Part shown: positions 7,574-16,872 of the stretch, one piece after another
Layout of the letters: every line of letters starts with the position of its first letter
How positions within the stretch are numbered: position 1 is the first letter of the stretch
Assembly: GCF_019972315.1 (NCBI RefSeq)
Contig: NZ_BLIZ01000001.1
Location: 1,810,513-1,874,512 of the forward strand
Length of the DNA stretch: 64,000 bases
From: Geobacter sp. AOG1
GTDB taxonomy: Bacteria; Desulfobacterota; Desulfuromonadia; Geobacterales; Geobacteraceae
Direction of reading: 5' to 3'
Translations under genes and position numbers: made by a program
The notes under the pieces: generated by a model
Told to the model about the DNA's origin: nothing
The model's database searches: none
Seen by the model: only the letters and a program-made list of their open reading frames with translations

Positions 7574-8920
7574 ATGCTCGGGATGAACCGGGCGGTCATT
7601 TATGGGATGTTGACGCGGATATGGGGAGTTATTGCCGGTCCGGTTACCATGTTGTTGATCGCGGCACGTTTCACAAAGGAACAGCAAGGATTTTACTACA
7701 CTTTTGGCAGTCTGCTGGGTTTGCAGGTTTTTTTTGAATTGGGCCTCCTTTTCGTTGTTGCACAATTTGCGAGCCATGAGTTCGTATATTTAAAATGGGG
7801 AGAGTCCGGGAGAATTGAGGGTGACACCGAACCGCTCAAACGCTTTGTGGAACTATTGTACAAGACTACTAAATGGTTCGGGGTGGCCTCGCTACTGATG
7901 GTAGTCGGACTTGTCCCTGCAGGACTCTACTTTTTCAATTATGGGAATGAAGGGGTTGTACATGATTTTTCATGGCGCATCCCTTGGATTCTTGCCGTTA
8001 TCGGTACGGCATCGAATCTGTTAATCACCCCGTTTTTTGCCGTCATCATGGGGAGTGGCGATGTTGTATCGGTAAATCATCGAGAAATGTTAGGGGGCGT
8101 TGTCGGTTCACTGGTGTCGTGGTTTGTGATAGGAATGTACGGTGGTCTTTATGCGGTCAGTGCGGTGAGCTTTGGAATTAGCCTAATAGGATGGTCGTAC
8201 CTAATCAGAACTAAGCCTGAATTGCTGAAACTGGCAATTAGCGGGATATTTCATCCCGAAAGTTTACCGAAGAGCTCACGGGGGATTTCCTGGTGGGGTG
8301 AAATCTGGCCGATGCAGTGGAGGATGGCGATTTCTTCTGGAGCTGCTTATTTTATAATGCAGCTGTTCAACCCTGTGCTCTTCCATTACCATGGTGCAGC
8401 TGTCGCTGGGCAGATGGGGATGACACTATCCGCAGCTAATGCTTTGTTAGGGATTTGCATGACTTTGCTCCTCGCTAAAAATCCTGAATTTGGAAAACTT
8501 GTGGCTGTTCGTGACTGGGTTTCTCTTGATAAACTATTTTTCAGAGTATTGATACAGGCTGCATCTCTAGCAGTAACAGGTGCTGTAATAGGAACATGTA
8601 TAATCTGGTTTCTTCAATCTAATTTTAGTATTGGTCAGAGATTTATTCCTACACCTTATGCAGCACTTCTATTTGCGTCAATGTGCGTACTCGTTGTGAT
8701 AAATGGGTTTGCTGTTTACCTTAGAGCACATAAACAGGAACCCCTGATGGTGGCAATTCTTATTTCTTCAATTATTCAAGGATTAGTAACGTGGTTATTG
8801 GGAATGCAATATGGAGTGCTTGGCGTTGTCATAGGGTTTTTTTCTGTAATGGTGCTCTTTATTTTGCCAGCAGTTTATTTTGTATGGAGACGCAGTCGGA
8901 AATATTGGCATACTGCTTAA
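7574..8920 (+). CDS. Polysaccharide flippase, Wzx-like
   Basis: About 448 residues with some twelve to fourteen hydrophobic helices spaced throughout, starting at [20 protein letters not shown]. This is the layout of the MOP-superfamily exporters that flip undecaprenyl-linked repeat units across the inner membrane. The frame is continuous with the wecB stump from 7382, but ATG 7574 has its own AGAGGAA upstream and restores a normal flippase N-terminus, so it is taken as the start. Base composition turns AT-rich inside this gene and stays so for about 5 kb. No Wzy polymerase is evident next to it. Confidence 0.75.
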   Translation: MLGMNRAVIYGMLTRIWGVIAGPVTMLLIAARFTKEQQGFYYTFGSLLGLQVFFELGLLFVVAQFASHEFVYLKWGESGRIEGDTEPLKRFVELLYKTTKWFGVASLLMVVGLVPAGLYFFNYGNEGVVHDFSWRIPWILAVIGTASNLLITPFFAVIMGSGDVVSVNHREMLGGVVGSLVSWFVIGMYGGLYAVSAVSFGISLIGWSYLIRTKPELLKLAISGIFHPESLPKSSRGISWWGEIWPMQWRMAISSGAAYFIMQLFNPVLFHYHGAAVAGQMGMTLSAANALLGICMTLLLAKNPEFGKLVAVRDWVSLDKLFFRVLIQAASLAVTGAVIGTCIIWFLQSNFSIGQRFIPTPYAALLFASMCVLVVINGFAVYLRAHKQEPLMVAILISSIIQGLVTWLLGMQYGVLGVVIGFFSVMVLFILPAVYFVWRRSRKYWHTA

Positions 8921-8950
8921 CTTGAATACGCATTCAAATGGAGAACAATA

Positions 8951-9745
8951 ATGCTTAAGCATAAAATGAGGAAAGCATTGAATTTGTTGTTGGGGAAAAA
9001 ACTCTTAAAGATTTACGAAACGTTTGCTGTACGAGTGAGTGACGAGTTTGAAGGACGCAAGATAGCCTATAATCCCAATACTGATATAGGTGAGGCTTTG
9101 TTTTTCAGGGGTGAATTTGAAAAAGATGAGATTGAACTGTGTAATAGATTCATTAAAAATGACAGTGTCGTTTTGGATATTGGCGCCAACATAGGGTTGC
9201 ACAGCATTTCATTTTCGCGCCTTGTTCCTGAAGGTCTGGTAATTTCATTTGAGCCATCCAAGGACACATTCAGTTTGTTGCTGAATAATATTCAAGGCAT
9301 CAATAATATTTTGCCTCTTAACATTGGGGTTTCAGATAAAACTCAACTTGCTGAATTTTTTGTGGCTTCAGACAATGCGTATTCCAGCTTAAAAGATACT
9401 GGAAGGAAAGAAATCCGTGGTAAAATGAACGTGCTTTGCATGAGTCTGGATGATTTGTTGCCAAAACTAGCTCTCAAACATATTGATTTTGTTAAAATAG
9501 ATGTGGAAGGATTTGAGCAAAAAGTGCTTGAAGGAATGAAGTTGATAATTGATAAATACTATCCTGTTATATTCTGTGAAATTTATAAAGGTACTGATTC
9601 GAATGAAGATCCAGAAGCTACCGTGAAATATTTAATTGATAAAGGTTATAAAGCTTTTGTGTACGATGGGGTAAATCTGACCTCTTTTGTTAAGCACGAC
9701 GATAGTCAGTATAATTATTTTTTTGTTCCGGATAATAGCTTATGA
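8951..9745 (+). CDS. FkbM family methyltransferase
   Basis: 264 residues. The SAM-binding motif VVLDIGANIGLHSISFS lies near residues 73-89, an acidic FEPS strand end at about 100, and the FkbM signature HIDFVKIDVEGFEQKVLEGM at about 177-196. Such enzymes methylate hydroxyls of sugars or polyketides; here a glycan O-methyltransferase is likely from the neighbours. The DNA is strongly AT-rich compared with the flanking glycosyltransferases. The next gene starts inside its stop codon (4-bp overlap), so the two are translated from one message. Confidence 0.85.
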   Translation: MLKHKMRKALNLLLGKKLLKIYETFAVRVSDEFEGRKIAYNPNTDIGEALFFRGEFEKDEIELCNRFIKNDSVVLDIGANIGLHSISFSRLVPEGLVISFEPSKDTFSLLLNNIQGINNILPLNIGVSDKTQLAEFFVASDNAYSSLKDTGRKEIRGKMNVLCMSLDDLLPKLALKHIDFVKIDVEGFEQKVLEGMKLIIDKYYPVIFCEIYKGTDSNEDPEATVKYLIDKGYKAFVYDGVNLTSFVKHDDSQYNYFFVPDNSL

Positions 9746-10710
9746 CACTATGTTCTGTGTGCGGCAATTCAATTGAAAATTTTATTGATGGATTGTTTGA
9801 TGACCGCTACGCGTATCCTGGTTACTTCACTTTGGTAAGATGTCTTGCTTGTGGCCACAAGCAATTACTTGCAGAATTCGACCATGAGGCTCTTCTGCAA
9901 CTGTATACGGAATTCTACCCCCGTTCAACGTATGATCTAGCCAACTACAATCCGCATGGCGAAGTCCACGGATTGAAGCCTTGGCTGGTTGGTGAATACT
10001 GCGCTGCATTCCGATGGGTCCCCAGAAACGTTCGTGTCCTGGATATTGGATGTGGATTCGGCGAAACTCTTGGGTATCATCGGGCACGTGGATGTGATGT
10101 GTATGGCGTTGAAGCGGATGAGAACATACGACGGGTTGCCGAAAAATATCAATATAAGGTGCATGTAGGGTTGTTTGATTCAACTCTTTACGAACCAGGC
10201 TTCTTTGATTATGTGACCATGGACCATGTTATTGAACATGTTACTAATCCCCTGGAAACCATGAAGAGCATTGCTGCGATATTGAAAACCAATGGGACGG
10301 TTATTCTGAGTACTCCTAATGCAAACGGTTGGGGAGCACGATTGTTTGGCCGCCGCTGGATAAATTGGCATACTCCGTATCATCTACATTTTTTCTCCAC
10401 CAGGTCGATGGCAATTGCTGCAGAAAAGGCAGGTCTGGTGTTAGAGCAGAGCAAGACCATCACGTCATCAGAATGGCTCCATTTCCAATGGTGTCATCTA
10501 CTTTCTTTTCCCGACATGGGACAACCATCTTCTTTTTGGCTCCCCTCTTCAGGGACAAGATTTGAAACCACAAAAAAATACTTACTGGTTAAGCTAATCA
10601 GACGTACAAAGCTGAATCATGTGATTACCCGGTTTTTCGATTTGTGCGGATGTGGTGACAACAGATTGTTTTTTCTCCGCAAAACTGAAGTTAGTCACGA
10701 TGTTTGTTAG
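9742..10710 (+). CDS. Class I SAM methyltransferase with N-terminal zinc ribbon
   Basis: 322 residues. The N-terminus has CSVC (residues 4-7) and CLAC (about 34-37), a CxxC pair like that of sugar C-methyltransferase-type proteins. Motif I is VRVLDIGCGFGETLGYH near residues 95-110, and FDYVTMDHVIEHVTNP near 155-170 is the acidic loop typical of the Methyltransf_23 group. The final 80 residues are less conserved. It overlaps the FkbM gene by four bases. Substrate is probably a nucleotide-sugar or glycan; the zinc ribbon favours a sugar-modifying enzyme, but this is inference. Confidence 0.8.
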   Translation: MTLCSVCGNSIENFIDGLFDDRYAYPGYFTLVRCLACGHKQLLAEFDHEALLQLYTEFYPRSTYDLANYNPHGEVHGLKPWLVGEYCAAFRWVPRNVRVLDIGCGFGETLGYHRARGCDVYGVEADENIRRVAEKYQYKVHVGLFDSTLYEPGFFDYVTMDHVIEHVTNPLETMKSIAAILKTNGTVILSTPNANGWGARLFGRRWINWHTPYHLHFFSTRSMAIAAEKAGLVLEQSKTITSSEWLHFQWCHLLSFPDMGQPSSFWLPSSGTRFETTKKYLLVKLIRRTKLNHVITRFFDLCGCGDNRLFFLRKTEVSHDVC

Positions 10711-11079
10711 TTATAACCTTTATAAGACCCCCGTCCGTCAAAGGCAAAAATAAGCCCTGACGATTTTGAATCGTTTTTTTGAACGAATTGGGTCAGCAGC
10801 TTCTCCGTTCTGACTTCATTTCGGAATCATCAGGGTCAGGAATCTTCGGCCGGCGGCACCGGAAAAGGGGCGCAATTCCATGATCCACGTGGCATTACTA
10901 CTGAAGGAACAGTTTCTATATCTCAGACTGGTACAACAACAAAATCCGCCAGATACATTGATATATGGTCAACAATTTATGCGGAAAGGTCGAACACGGG
11001 CGGCACTGGACTTCGTTGCACTTCTCCAGTGCGCCCCCACAACGCTTCGTTAGGTCAACAGACACTGGAGGAAATGGAA
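10711..11079. other. Gene-poor stretch with inverted repeats and an attC-like fold
   Basis: No gene start is supported. An imperfect 11-bp inverted repeat (CCCTGACGATT at 10755, AATCATCAGGG at 10825) encloses 59 bp. A frame open from 10783 runs without a start codon into the next gene. At 10998-11036 GGGC, an unpaired G, and GCACTGGA pair with TCCAGTGC-GCCC; GTTAGGT at 11049-11055 matches the GTTRRRY core of integron attC sites, and the next gene begins 25 bases later. The partner core (GTCGAAC, 10989-10995) is imperfect, so this is only a resemblance. Confidence 0.4.
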
Positions 11080-11841
11080 ATGTTAAGCAAGATCATGACA
11101 ACGGCAAGGAACATAATCAGAAAAACGGGTTTCGATATTGTCCGTTCGGATAACCCAGTTTGTACATTCCATTCAGATCACTATCTGCGCCATAATGCAA
11201 GAAGGTTGGAGCACTTAGCGAGCTTGAGAATTCCTGTAACGGGAATGTCCGTTTTGGAAGTTGGAGCTGGCATTGGTGATCATTCACATTACTATATTGA
11301 TAGGGGATGCAGAGTAACTATTACAGAGGCACGAACGGACAATCTTCAAATCCTAAAGAATCGTTATCCGGCCTGTGATGTGCGGTTTCTTGATATGGAA
11401 CATCCGTCCGATATCAATGATTCTCCGTTTGATTTAGTTCACTGTTATGGTCTTCTTTATCACCTGAGTGCGCCCAAACAAGCTTTAACGTTTCTCAGTC
11501 AGAGCACTAGAAGAATGCTATTCCTCGAAACAAGCGTTTCATTTGGCGACAACGAAGCAATAAATCTTGTAACGGAAATGCAAACTGATCCGACTCAGGC
11601 TCACTCCGGTACCGGCTGCCGGCCAACAAGGGCATGGATATTCAAGGAACTTCAAGAGCTTTTTGAATATGTCTATCTGCCAACGACCCAACCAAACCAC
11701 GAGGAATTTCCACTAGACTGGACGAATCCAGACGAGCATAAGGCTAGCCTACAGAGGGCGATATTCATCGCCTCCCGTGAACGGTTAGAGAATGAGAAGT
11801 TAAAACCATCTTTACTTCTTAAACAAATACGACATGAATAG
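11080..11841 (+). CDS. Class I SAM-dependent methyltransferase
   Basis: 253 residues from ATG 11080, chosen over ATG 11074 because GGAGGAA at 11067-11073 is then correctly spaced. Motif I is SVLEVGAGIGDHSHYY at about residues 63-78, an acidic strand end ITEARTDN follows, then FDLVHCYGLLYHL at about 130-142. It resembles small-molecule or glycan methyltransferases but no specific substrate group is recognised. It is flanked upstream by an attC-like fold and downstream by a 72-bp inverted-repeat element, so it may have arrived as a single-gene insertion into the polysaccharide cluster. Confidence 0.75.
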   Translation: MLSKIMTTARNIIRKTGFDIVRSDNPVCTFHSDHYLRHNARRLEHLASLRIPVTGMSVLEVGAGIGDHSHYYIDRGCRVTITEARTDNLQILKNRYPACDVRFLDMEHPSDINDSPFDLVHCYGLLYHLSAPKQALTFLSQSTRRMLFLETSVSFGDNEAINLVTEMQTDPTQAHSGTGCRPTRAWIFKELQELFEYVYLPTTQPNHEEFPLDWTNPDEHKASLQRAIFIASRERLENEKLKPSLLLKQIRHE

Positions 11842-11908
11842 TCTCATACGAAATGCTACTCCAGTATAAAGGTCGATTTGCAGTAGTGTTTTTGTGTAAA
11901 ATCTCATC

Positions 11909-11980
11909 TGTAAGGCCTCCTTTGGAGAATGGGTTTCGCCGAAGTCTAGCATACGGCGTATGCCCAAGGGGGGCCTTACA
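11909..11980. repeat. 72-bp inverted-repeat element with nested palindrome
   Basis: Arms of 17 bp (TGTAAGGCCTCCTTTGG at 11909-11925; complement of the right arm TGTAAGGCCCCCCTTGG at 11964-11980) match at 15 of 17 positions. Inside lies CATACG-G-CGTATG (11950-11962), a perfect palindrome. The region could fold as a cruciform or transcript hairpin, or be a small non-autonomous element; no second copy was noticed here. Confidence 0.6.
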
Positions 11981-11998
11981 TAGTATCCAGTAGGGTCA

Positions 11999-12808
11999 AT
12001 GCCAACAACAGATGATACATATTTAAATTCATGCAATAGTGAAAATGGACCGTTGGTCACAGTCATAATAGCTGTATTCAATGGCGAAAAATATATTGCG
12101 GAAGCTATTAATAGTATTACTAATCAGACATATGCCGATATTGAATTGATTGTTATTGATGGCGATTCCAAAGACTCTACTGTTGATATTCTGCGGGCAC
12201 ATTCTGAACATATTGCCTATTGGGTGAGCGAGCCTGATTCAGGGATTTATGACGCATGGAATAAAGGTCTCGCCGTAGCGAATGGTGAATGGATAGCTTT
12301 CCTTGGGTGTGATGATCTCTATTATCCGACTGCAATAAAGGATTATGTTGAGTATATAGCTTTACACAAGAATGAAGACCTTGACTTTGTTTCTTCACGG
12401 ATCGAGTTGGTGAGTTCCGATCTGCAGCCTATCAAGGTGGTTGGAGAAAAATGGTCATGGGAATTTTTCAGGAAGAATATGATAGTTGCACATCCGGGAT
12501 CGTTGCATAATCGAAAATACTTTTCTAAATACGGCATTTTTGACCCTACCTATCGAATGGCAGGTGATTATGAATTACTCTTGCGTGCCCATGAAGGTCT
12601 GGCTGCCGGATTCCTGGATAATATTACGGTAATGATGCGGGTTGGTGGCGCAAGTACTGATCTTGCTGTGTTTAAGGAAAATTATCGGGCGAAGACGGTG
12701 TCCGGAGAGAGAAACAAGTTCATCTGTTACTTTGAAGAAAAACGTAAATGGTGGTCAATAGCAAAATACCGTATTTTCAAGTACTGCTTCAAAGAGCGTA
12801 ATCAATGA
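11999..12808 (+). CDS. Family 2 glycosyltransferase (WcaE/PglI-like subgroup)
   Basis: 269 residues. The GT-A start VTVIIAVFNGEKYIAEAI lies at about residues 20-37, then the subgroup-specific SEPDSGIYDAWNKGLAVANGEW at about 78-99 and the LGCDD metal motif at 102-106. No membrane helix is evident, so it probably acts on the cytoplasmic side on lipid-linked sugars. AGGG shortly before ATG 11999 is a modest ribosome-binding site. The gene is still AT-richer than the following one, which it overlaps by four bases; the acquired segment seems to end about here. Confidence 0.85.
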   Translation: MPTTDDTYLNSCNSENGPLVTVIIAVFNGEKYIAEAINSITNQTYADIELIVIDGDSKDSTVDILRAHSEHIAYWVSEPDSGIYDAWNKGLAVANGEWIAFLGCDDLYYPTAIKDYVEYIALHKNEDLDFVSSRIELVSSDLQPIKVVGEKWSWEFFRKNMIVAHPGSLHNRKYFSKYGIFDPTYRMAGDYELLLRAHEGLAAGFLDNITVMMRVGGASTDLAVFKENYRAKTVSGERNKFICYFEEKRKWWSIAKYRIFKYCFKERNQ

Positions 12809-13935
12809 ACATCGTTTTTTGCACCCGTAGCGATTTTCTCTCCGTCAAGGGTGGCGATACGGTCCAACTCCTGCAGACCCGGGAGTTGCTCCAGAACAGC
12901 TATGGAACGAATGTTGATGTCGTTACCAGCCCGGAGAAACTGAATGCAGGAAAGTACGATCTCTGCCACATATTCAATATCCAGAAGATCGAGGATACGA
13001 AAGCCTATCTGGCAAAATGCCGTACCGCCGGGGTGAAAGTTGCCCTTTCCCCTGTGCTGTGGGATTTCACTGCTGTCGTATCCTATACCTTTATGGTAAA
13101 ACGCCTGTCAGCATACCGGCTGTCGGAGCGGCGAATGGGTTTTGCTTCCCGGTTGCTCAAGCTTCTTGCTGGTGTCGTGGGAATGCCGACAATACACACG
13201 CACAATTACCGGGAGTATCTGCGGCAGACCCTTTCCGCTGCCGATCTGCTGCTGCCCAATTCGGTTGAGGAGGCGGATGTGCTGGCCCGATTGTCGGGGC
13301 TTGATCCCGGTGAGCTGCTGGCCAAAACACGACCGGTCGTGAATGCCGTTACACTTACCGAGTCAAAGCCGGCTACAGCTGCCGACTTTGCCGGGGGGAA
13401 CCATTTGCCGTCCGGTTACATTCTCCAGGTTGGGCGGATCGAACCGGGGAAGAACCAGTATTCCACCGTCAAGGCGTTGATGGATGACGGGCACCTTCCG
13501 ATCCTCTTTGTCGGGAATCAACGGGTTAACCCGGCCTATTTCCGCGCGGTCGAGGAGCTTGGGCGACGGCGGGGCAATGTGTATTTCATCGACGAGGTTC
13601 CCCACGAGGATCTGCCCCTGTTCTACCGGAATGCCGCCCTTCACGTTCTCCCCTCCCTCGGAGAAACCACGGGATTGGTGAGCCTGGAGGCGCTGGGGTG
13701 CGGCTGCCGGGCTGTTGTGGCTGATGGGCGTTACTGTCCCTTCGAAAGCTATTTTAAAGGGGTTGCGACCGCTGTAGACCCACTGAATTACCTATCCATA
13801 CGCCAGGGGATATTTGCCGAACTTGCCACGGAGCGGCACATGACAGCAATCAGCAGTCGGATACGGCATGATTTTTCATGGGATGTGGCGGCACGACAGA
13901 CCCATGAAGCTTACGAGCGGCTATTGGCCGGTTGA
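12805..13935 (+). CDS. Family 4 glycosyltransferase
   Basis: 376 residues with a GT-B layout. The N-terminus MNIVFCTRSDFLSVKGGDTVQ has the glycine-rich acceptor loop, the donor domain begins near SGYILQVGRIEPGKNQ at about residue 203, and LPSLGETTGLVSLEALGCG near 280-298 is the conserved donor-binding stretch with its glutamates. It starts within the stop of the previous GT2, so both are co-translated. From here on base composition returns to GC-rich. Sugar and linkage cannot be predicted. Confidence 0.85.
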   Translation: MNIVFCTRSDFLSVKGGDTVQLLQTRELLQNSYGTNVDVVTSPEKLNAGKYDLCHIFNIQKIEDTKAYLAKCRTAGVKVALSPVLWDFTAVVSYTFMVKRLSAYRLSERRMGFASRLLKLLAGVVGMPTIHTHNYREYLRQTLSAADLLLPNSVEEADVLARLSGLDPGELLAKTRPVVNAVTLTESKPATAADFAGGNHLPSGYILQVGRIEPGKNQYSTVKALMDDGHLPILFVGNQRVNPAYFRAVEELGRRRGNVYFIDEVPHEDLPLFYRNAALHVLPSLGETTGLVSLEALGCGCRAVVADGRYCPFESYFKGVATAVDPLNYLSIRQGIFAELATERHMTAISSRIRHDFSWDVAARQTHEAYERLLAG

Positions 13936-13963
13936 TCGCTCCATGATCGGATAGGATGAAACG

Positions 13964-14722
13964 ATGCAACTACTGAGGAAAACAGCGTGGAACGGAGTTC
14001 AAAAGCTGAAACGGCTCATGGGTTTATTTGTGCTTACCATTGACCGTGATGCAGTGGCAGCGACCTACCTAAAAGGGAACGGCATCGAGATTGGCGCGCT
14101 CCACAATCCCTTGAAGGTGGGCGAGAAGGCCCGGGTCCGTTATCTGGACCGGATGTCGGTGGCCGATCTGCGTAGGCAGTATCCGGAACTTGCCAAGGAA
14201 AAACTGGTCAATGTGGACATCGTTGACGACGGAGAACATCTGGCGACGGTTGCCGACGAAAGTCAGGATTTCGTCATAGCCAATCATTTTGTTGAGCACA
14301 GCCAGAATCCCCTGCGGGCAATTGCCAACATGTTCCGGGTACTGAAGATTGACGGTGTTCTCTATATCGCGTTGCCCGACAAACGATATTCCTTTGACGT
14401 GGACAGGCCGGTTACGCCCCTTGACCACCTGCTGCGAGACTTCCGGGAGGGGCCGGAGTGGTCGAGAAAAGGGCATTTCGAAGAGTGGGTCCGGTTGGTC
14501 AGCAAGGTGGAACATCCCAAAGAACGAGACGAACTGGTCAACAAGCTGATCGCAATGGATTACAGCATCCATTTCCATGTCTGGAGCCAGAAGGAGATGG
14601 TCGAACTGGTTCTGTTCCTGCGGACAGTGCACTCATTTGAGATCGAGTTGATGCTGCGGGGGGGGGTAGAGAATATTTTTATCCTGCGGAAGACCGCCAG
14701 GTCAGTAGGTAGTTTGTGCTGA
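13964..14722 (+). CDS. SAM-dependent methyltransferase-like protein
   Basis: 252 residues. Instead of a standard motif I there is KGNGIEIGALHNPLKVG near residues 32-48, a form seen in a group of glycan-cluster methyltransferase-like proteins. Later FVIANHFVEHSQNPLRAIANMFRVLKIDG (about 106-134, read in parts) is a normal post-motif region, and YIALPDKRYSFDVDRP follows. It overlaps the next gene by seven bases. Because motif I is atypical the catalytic activity is less certain than for the other methyltransferases in the cluster. Confidence 0.7.
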   Translation: MQLLRKTAWNGVQKLKRLMGLFVLTIDRDAVAATYLKGNGIEIGALHNPLKVGEKARVRYLDRMSVADLRRQYPELAKEKLVNVDIVDDGEHLATVADESQDFVIANHFVEHSQNPLRAIANMFRVLKIDGVLYIALPDKRYSFDVDRPVTPLDHLLRDFREGPEWSRKGHFEEWVRLVSKVEHPKERDELVNKLIAMDYSIHFHVWSQKEMVELVLFLRTVHSFEIELMLRGGVENIFILRKTARSVGSLC

Positions 14723-15567
14723 CTCCGCCGCGGATTGCTGCCGTGACGGTTCTGTATCACCCCACCCCGGAAGTGGTTGCCAATATCCGGAGTTGGGCGG
14801 GGCAGGTGGATGCCATCTTCGTGGTTGACAATTCGGGGGGAGACATTCCCGCCGTCGTTTCCGCAATTGCCGCGCTGGGGAAAGTGGTCCTCACCCGCAA
14901 CCGGGAGAATGAGGGGATAGCCCGTGCGCTGAACATCGGTGCCGAAAAGGCTGGTGAAGAAGGCTATGACATACTTCTCACCATGGATCAGGACAGCAGT
15001 GCGGCGCCGGATATGGTGGAGAAGATGCTGACCTGTCTTGGCGAGCGGGATTCGGCCAGAGTTGGTATCATTTCCCCCTTCCACATGACAAAATCGAGTG
15101 GTAATCCTCCTTCCGGCGTTGCGTGTCAGGATGTTATGACCCCCATGACCTCCGGCTGTCTGCTGAGTCTTGATGCCTACCGGGAAGTCGGCCCCTTCCG
15201 GGACGACCTGTTCATCGATTTCGTGGACAACGAGTACTGTCTCCGGTTGCGCAAACAGCGATTCCTGGTACTTCGGGCCAATGATGCACTGTTGCAGCAC
15301 AGTGTCGGCGACACCCATAAATACGGGCCGTTCATTGCCACGAACCATTCGCCCCTGCGCCGCTACTACAAGACCCGCAACCGCTTCCTCGTGAACCGCC
15401 TCTACCGGCGGGACTTTCCCGGTCACTGCCTGTTCGACCGGGTGCGGCTGGCGAAGGAGATTGCCAGCATCATCCTGTTCGAAGGAGAGAAGCTGGCGAA
15501 ACTGCGGATGATGTGGCGCGGCTATAGGGACTACCGGCGTGGGAAGTTCGGTAAATATGAAGAGTAA
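14716..15567 (+). CDS. Family 2 glycosyltransferase, rhamnosyltransferase-like
   Basis: 283 residues. It begins IAAVTVLYHPTPEVVANI, has IFVVDNSGG at about 33-41 and the LLTMDQDSS motif near residue 91, followed by FIDFVDNEYCLRLR at about 170-183. This pattern is typical of rhamnosyltransferases of the RfbF/WbbL type that extend O-antigen-like chains. The GTG start at 14716 overlaps the previous stop. It ends 114 bp before the next GT4; in that gap a short stretch reading MKIIFLELHS (15573 on) is probably a decayed gene start. Confidence 0.8.
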   Translation: MLTPPRIAAVTVLYHPTPEVVANIRSWAGQVDAIFVVDNSGGDIPAVVSAIAALGKVVLTRNRENEGIARALNIGAEKAGEEGYDILLTMDQDSSAAPDMVEKMLTCLGERDSARVGIISPFHMTKSSGNPPSGVACQDVMTPMTSGCLLSLDAYREVGPFRDDLFIDFVDNEYCLRLRKQRFLVLRANDALLQHSVGDTHKYGPFIATNHSPLRRYYKTRNRFLVNRLYRRDFPGHCLFDRVRLAKEIASIILFEGEKLAKLRMMWRGYRDYRRGKFGKYEE

Positions 15568-15681
15568 GTTGCTATGAAAATCATCTTTCTCGAGCTACAT
15601 TCTCTTTCTCTGAAATGCAGGGGGTAGTGTGACATTAGACCCGTATTGCAACCGGTTTGATCGGCAGAGAGGCGAGTTCCG

Positions 15682-16872
15682 ATGAAGATCGTCTTCCTCG
15701 CACCGTTCGGTCTCCGCCCCAAGGGGACGGTGATCGCCCGCATGATCCCGCTGGCTGCAGAGTTGCAGACGCTTGGCCACCAAGTGGTGATCATCGCCCC
15801 TCCCTATACCAACACGGAGGACTCGGGGAAGACCGAGGTGGTTAGGGGCGTTATGGTGCGAAATATCGCGATTGGTCCGAAGAATAAGGCTCTTGCCGCT
15901 CCGGCCCTTGCCTGGCGGATGTTCCGGGCTGCCTTGGCCGAAAAGCCCGATCTGGTCCACCTCTTCAAGCCGAAGGGGTATGGCGGCCTCGCGGGGATGC
16001 TCCTTCTCGCTCTCCGGCAGCTAGGGGTGCGGCTTCCCCCCCTGTTCGTGGATACGGACGACTGGGAAGGTCGCGGGGGGATGGAAACCCTCCATAAGTA
16101 CTCGTTACCCGAGCGTCAGCTCTACCGTTTTCAGGAGCGGTGGATCCCCCTGCGGGCCGCTGGGGTAACCGTGGCGAGCCGGATGCTGGAAAATCTCATC
16201 CGGGAGATGGGGGTGCCGCCGGAACGAACGCTCTATCTTCCCAACTGCGTAGAAGCTGTACCCCCGGGTAATGGCGCTGCCGCCAGGGAGAAGTTGGGAA
16301 TTCCGCCCGATGCACCGGTGGTGCTACTCTATACACGGTTTTTCGAGTTTGCCCAGGAGAAACTCCACTTTCTTTTTGACGAGATCTACCAGAGGGTTCC
16401 CGAGGTCAGGTTTCTGGTGGTGGGGAAGGGGCGGAACAACGAAGAAGCCCTTCTTCTCCAGGCGGGTGAGCAGAGAGGGTTTGCTCCGGCATTGGTAATG
16501 GCGGGTTGGGTGGAGCCGGCCGACCTCCCCAATTATCTGGCGGCGGGTGATGTGGCCATCTACCCTTTTGCCGACACCTTGGTCAACCGGTCCAAATGTC
16601 CTGCCAAACTGACCGAGCTGTTGCGCGCTGGCGTGCCGGTGGTGGCCGACCGGGTGGGGCAGCTGGCGGAGTACATCAAGCCGGAGGTCTCCGGCATCCT
16701 CTGTGATCCGGACGACTGGCGGGAGATGGCCGACCGGGTGATTGAACTGCTCGGAGATCCTCTGAAAAGGCGAACTCTAGGTGAAGCGGGGAGACGTTAC
16801 TTGCTTGAGCGGTTCAGATGGCGGGATTTTGCGCTGCAGTTGCAGAACTTATATTTACAGCGAAAGGCTTAA
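15682..16872 (+). CDS. Family 4 glycosyltransferase
   Basis: 396 residues. The GT-B fold is indicated by the N-terminal KIVFLAPFGLRPKGTV loop, HLFKPKGYGG near residue 93, the donor-domain opening PVVLLYTRFFEF at about 212, and VNRSKCPAKLTELLRAGVP at about 300-318, where the usual E-x7-E region sits. The last residues and the TAA stop (16870-16872) lie inside the first CGCAGAG element: the stretch GCGAAAGGCTTAACGCAG recurs at the start of the other units. The repeat has therefore landed on, or replaced, the end of this gene. Confidence 0.85.
   Translation: MKIVFLAPFGLRPKGTVIARMIPLAAELQTLGHQVVIIAPPYTNTEDSGKTEVVRGVMVRNIAIGPKNKALAAPALAWRMFRAALAEKPDLVHLFKPKGYGGLAGMLLLALRQLGVRLPPLFVDTDDWEGRGGMETLHKYSLPERQLYRFQERWIPLRAAGVTVASRMLENLIREMGVPPERTLYLPNCVEAVPPGNGAAAREKLGIPPDAPVVLLYTRFFEFAQEKLHFLFDEIYQRVPEVRFLVVGKGRNNEEALLLQAGEQRGFAPALVMAGWVEPADLPNYLAAGDVAIYPFADTLVNRSKCPAKLTELLRAGVPVVADRVGQLAEYIKPEVSGILCDPDDWREMADRVIELLGDPLKRRTLGEAGRRYLLERFRWRDFALQLQNLYLQRKA

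Noticed and set aside
11909-11980. Second attC site after the methyltransferase
   Set aside because: The arms are oriented GTAAGGC...GCCTTAC, the reverse of the RYYYAAC...GTTRRRY order required for attC.
15573-15626. 17-codon frame beginning MKIIFLELHS before the GT4 at 15682
   Set aside because: Too short, with no ribosome-binding site or continuation; at most the decayed start of a lost gene.
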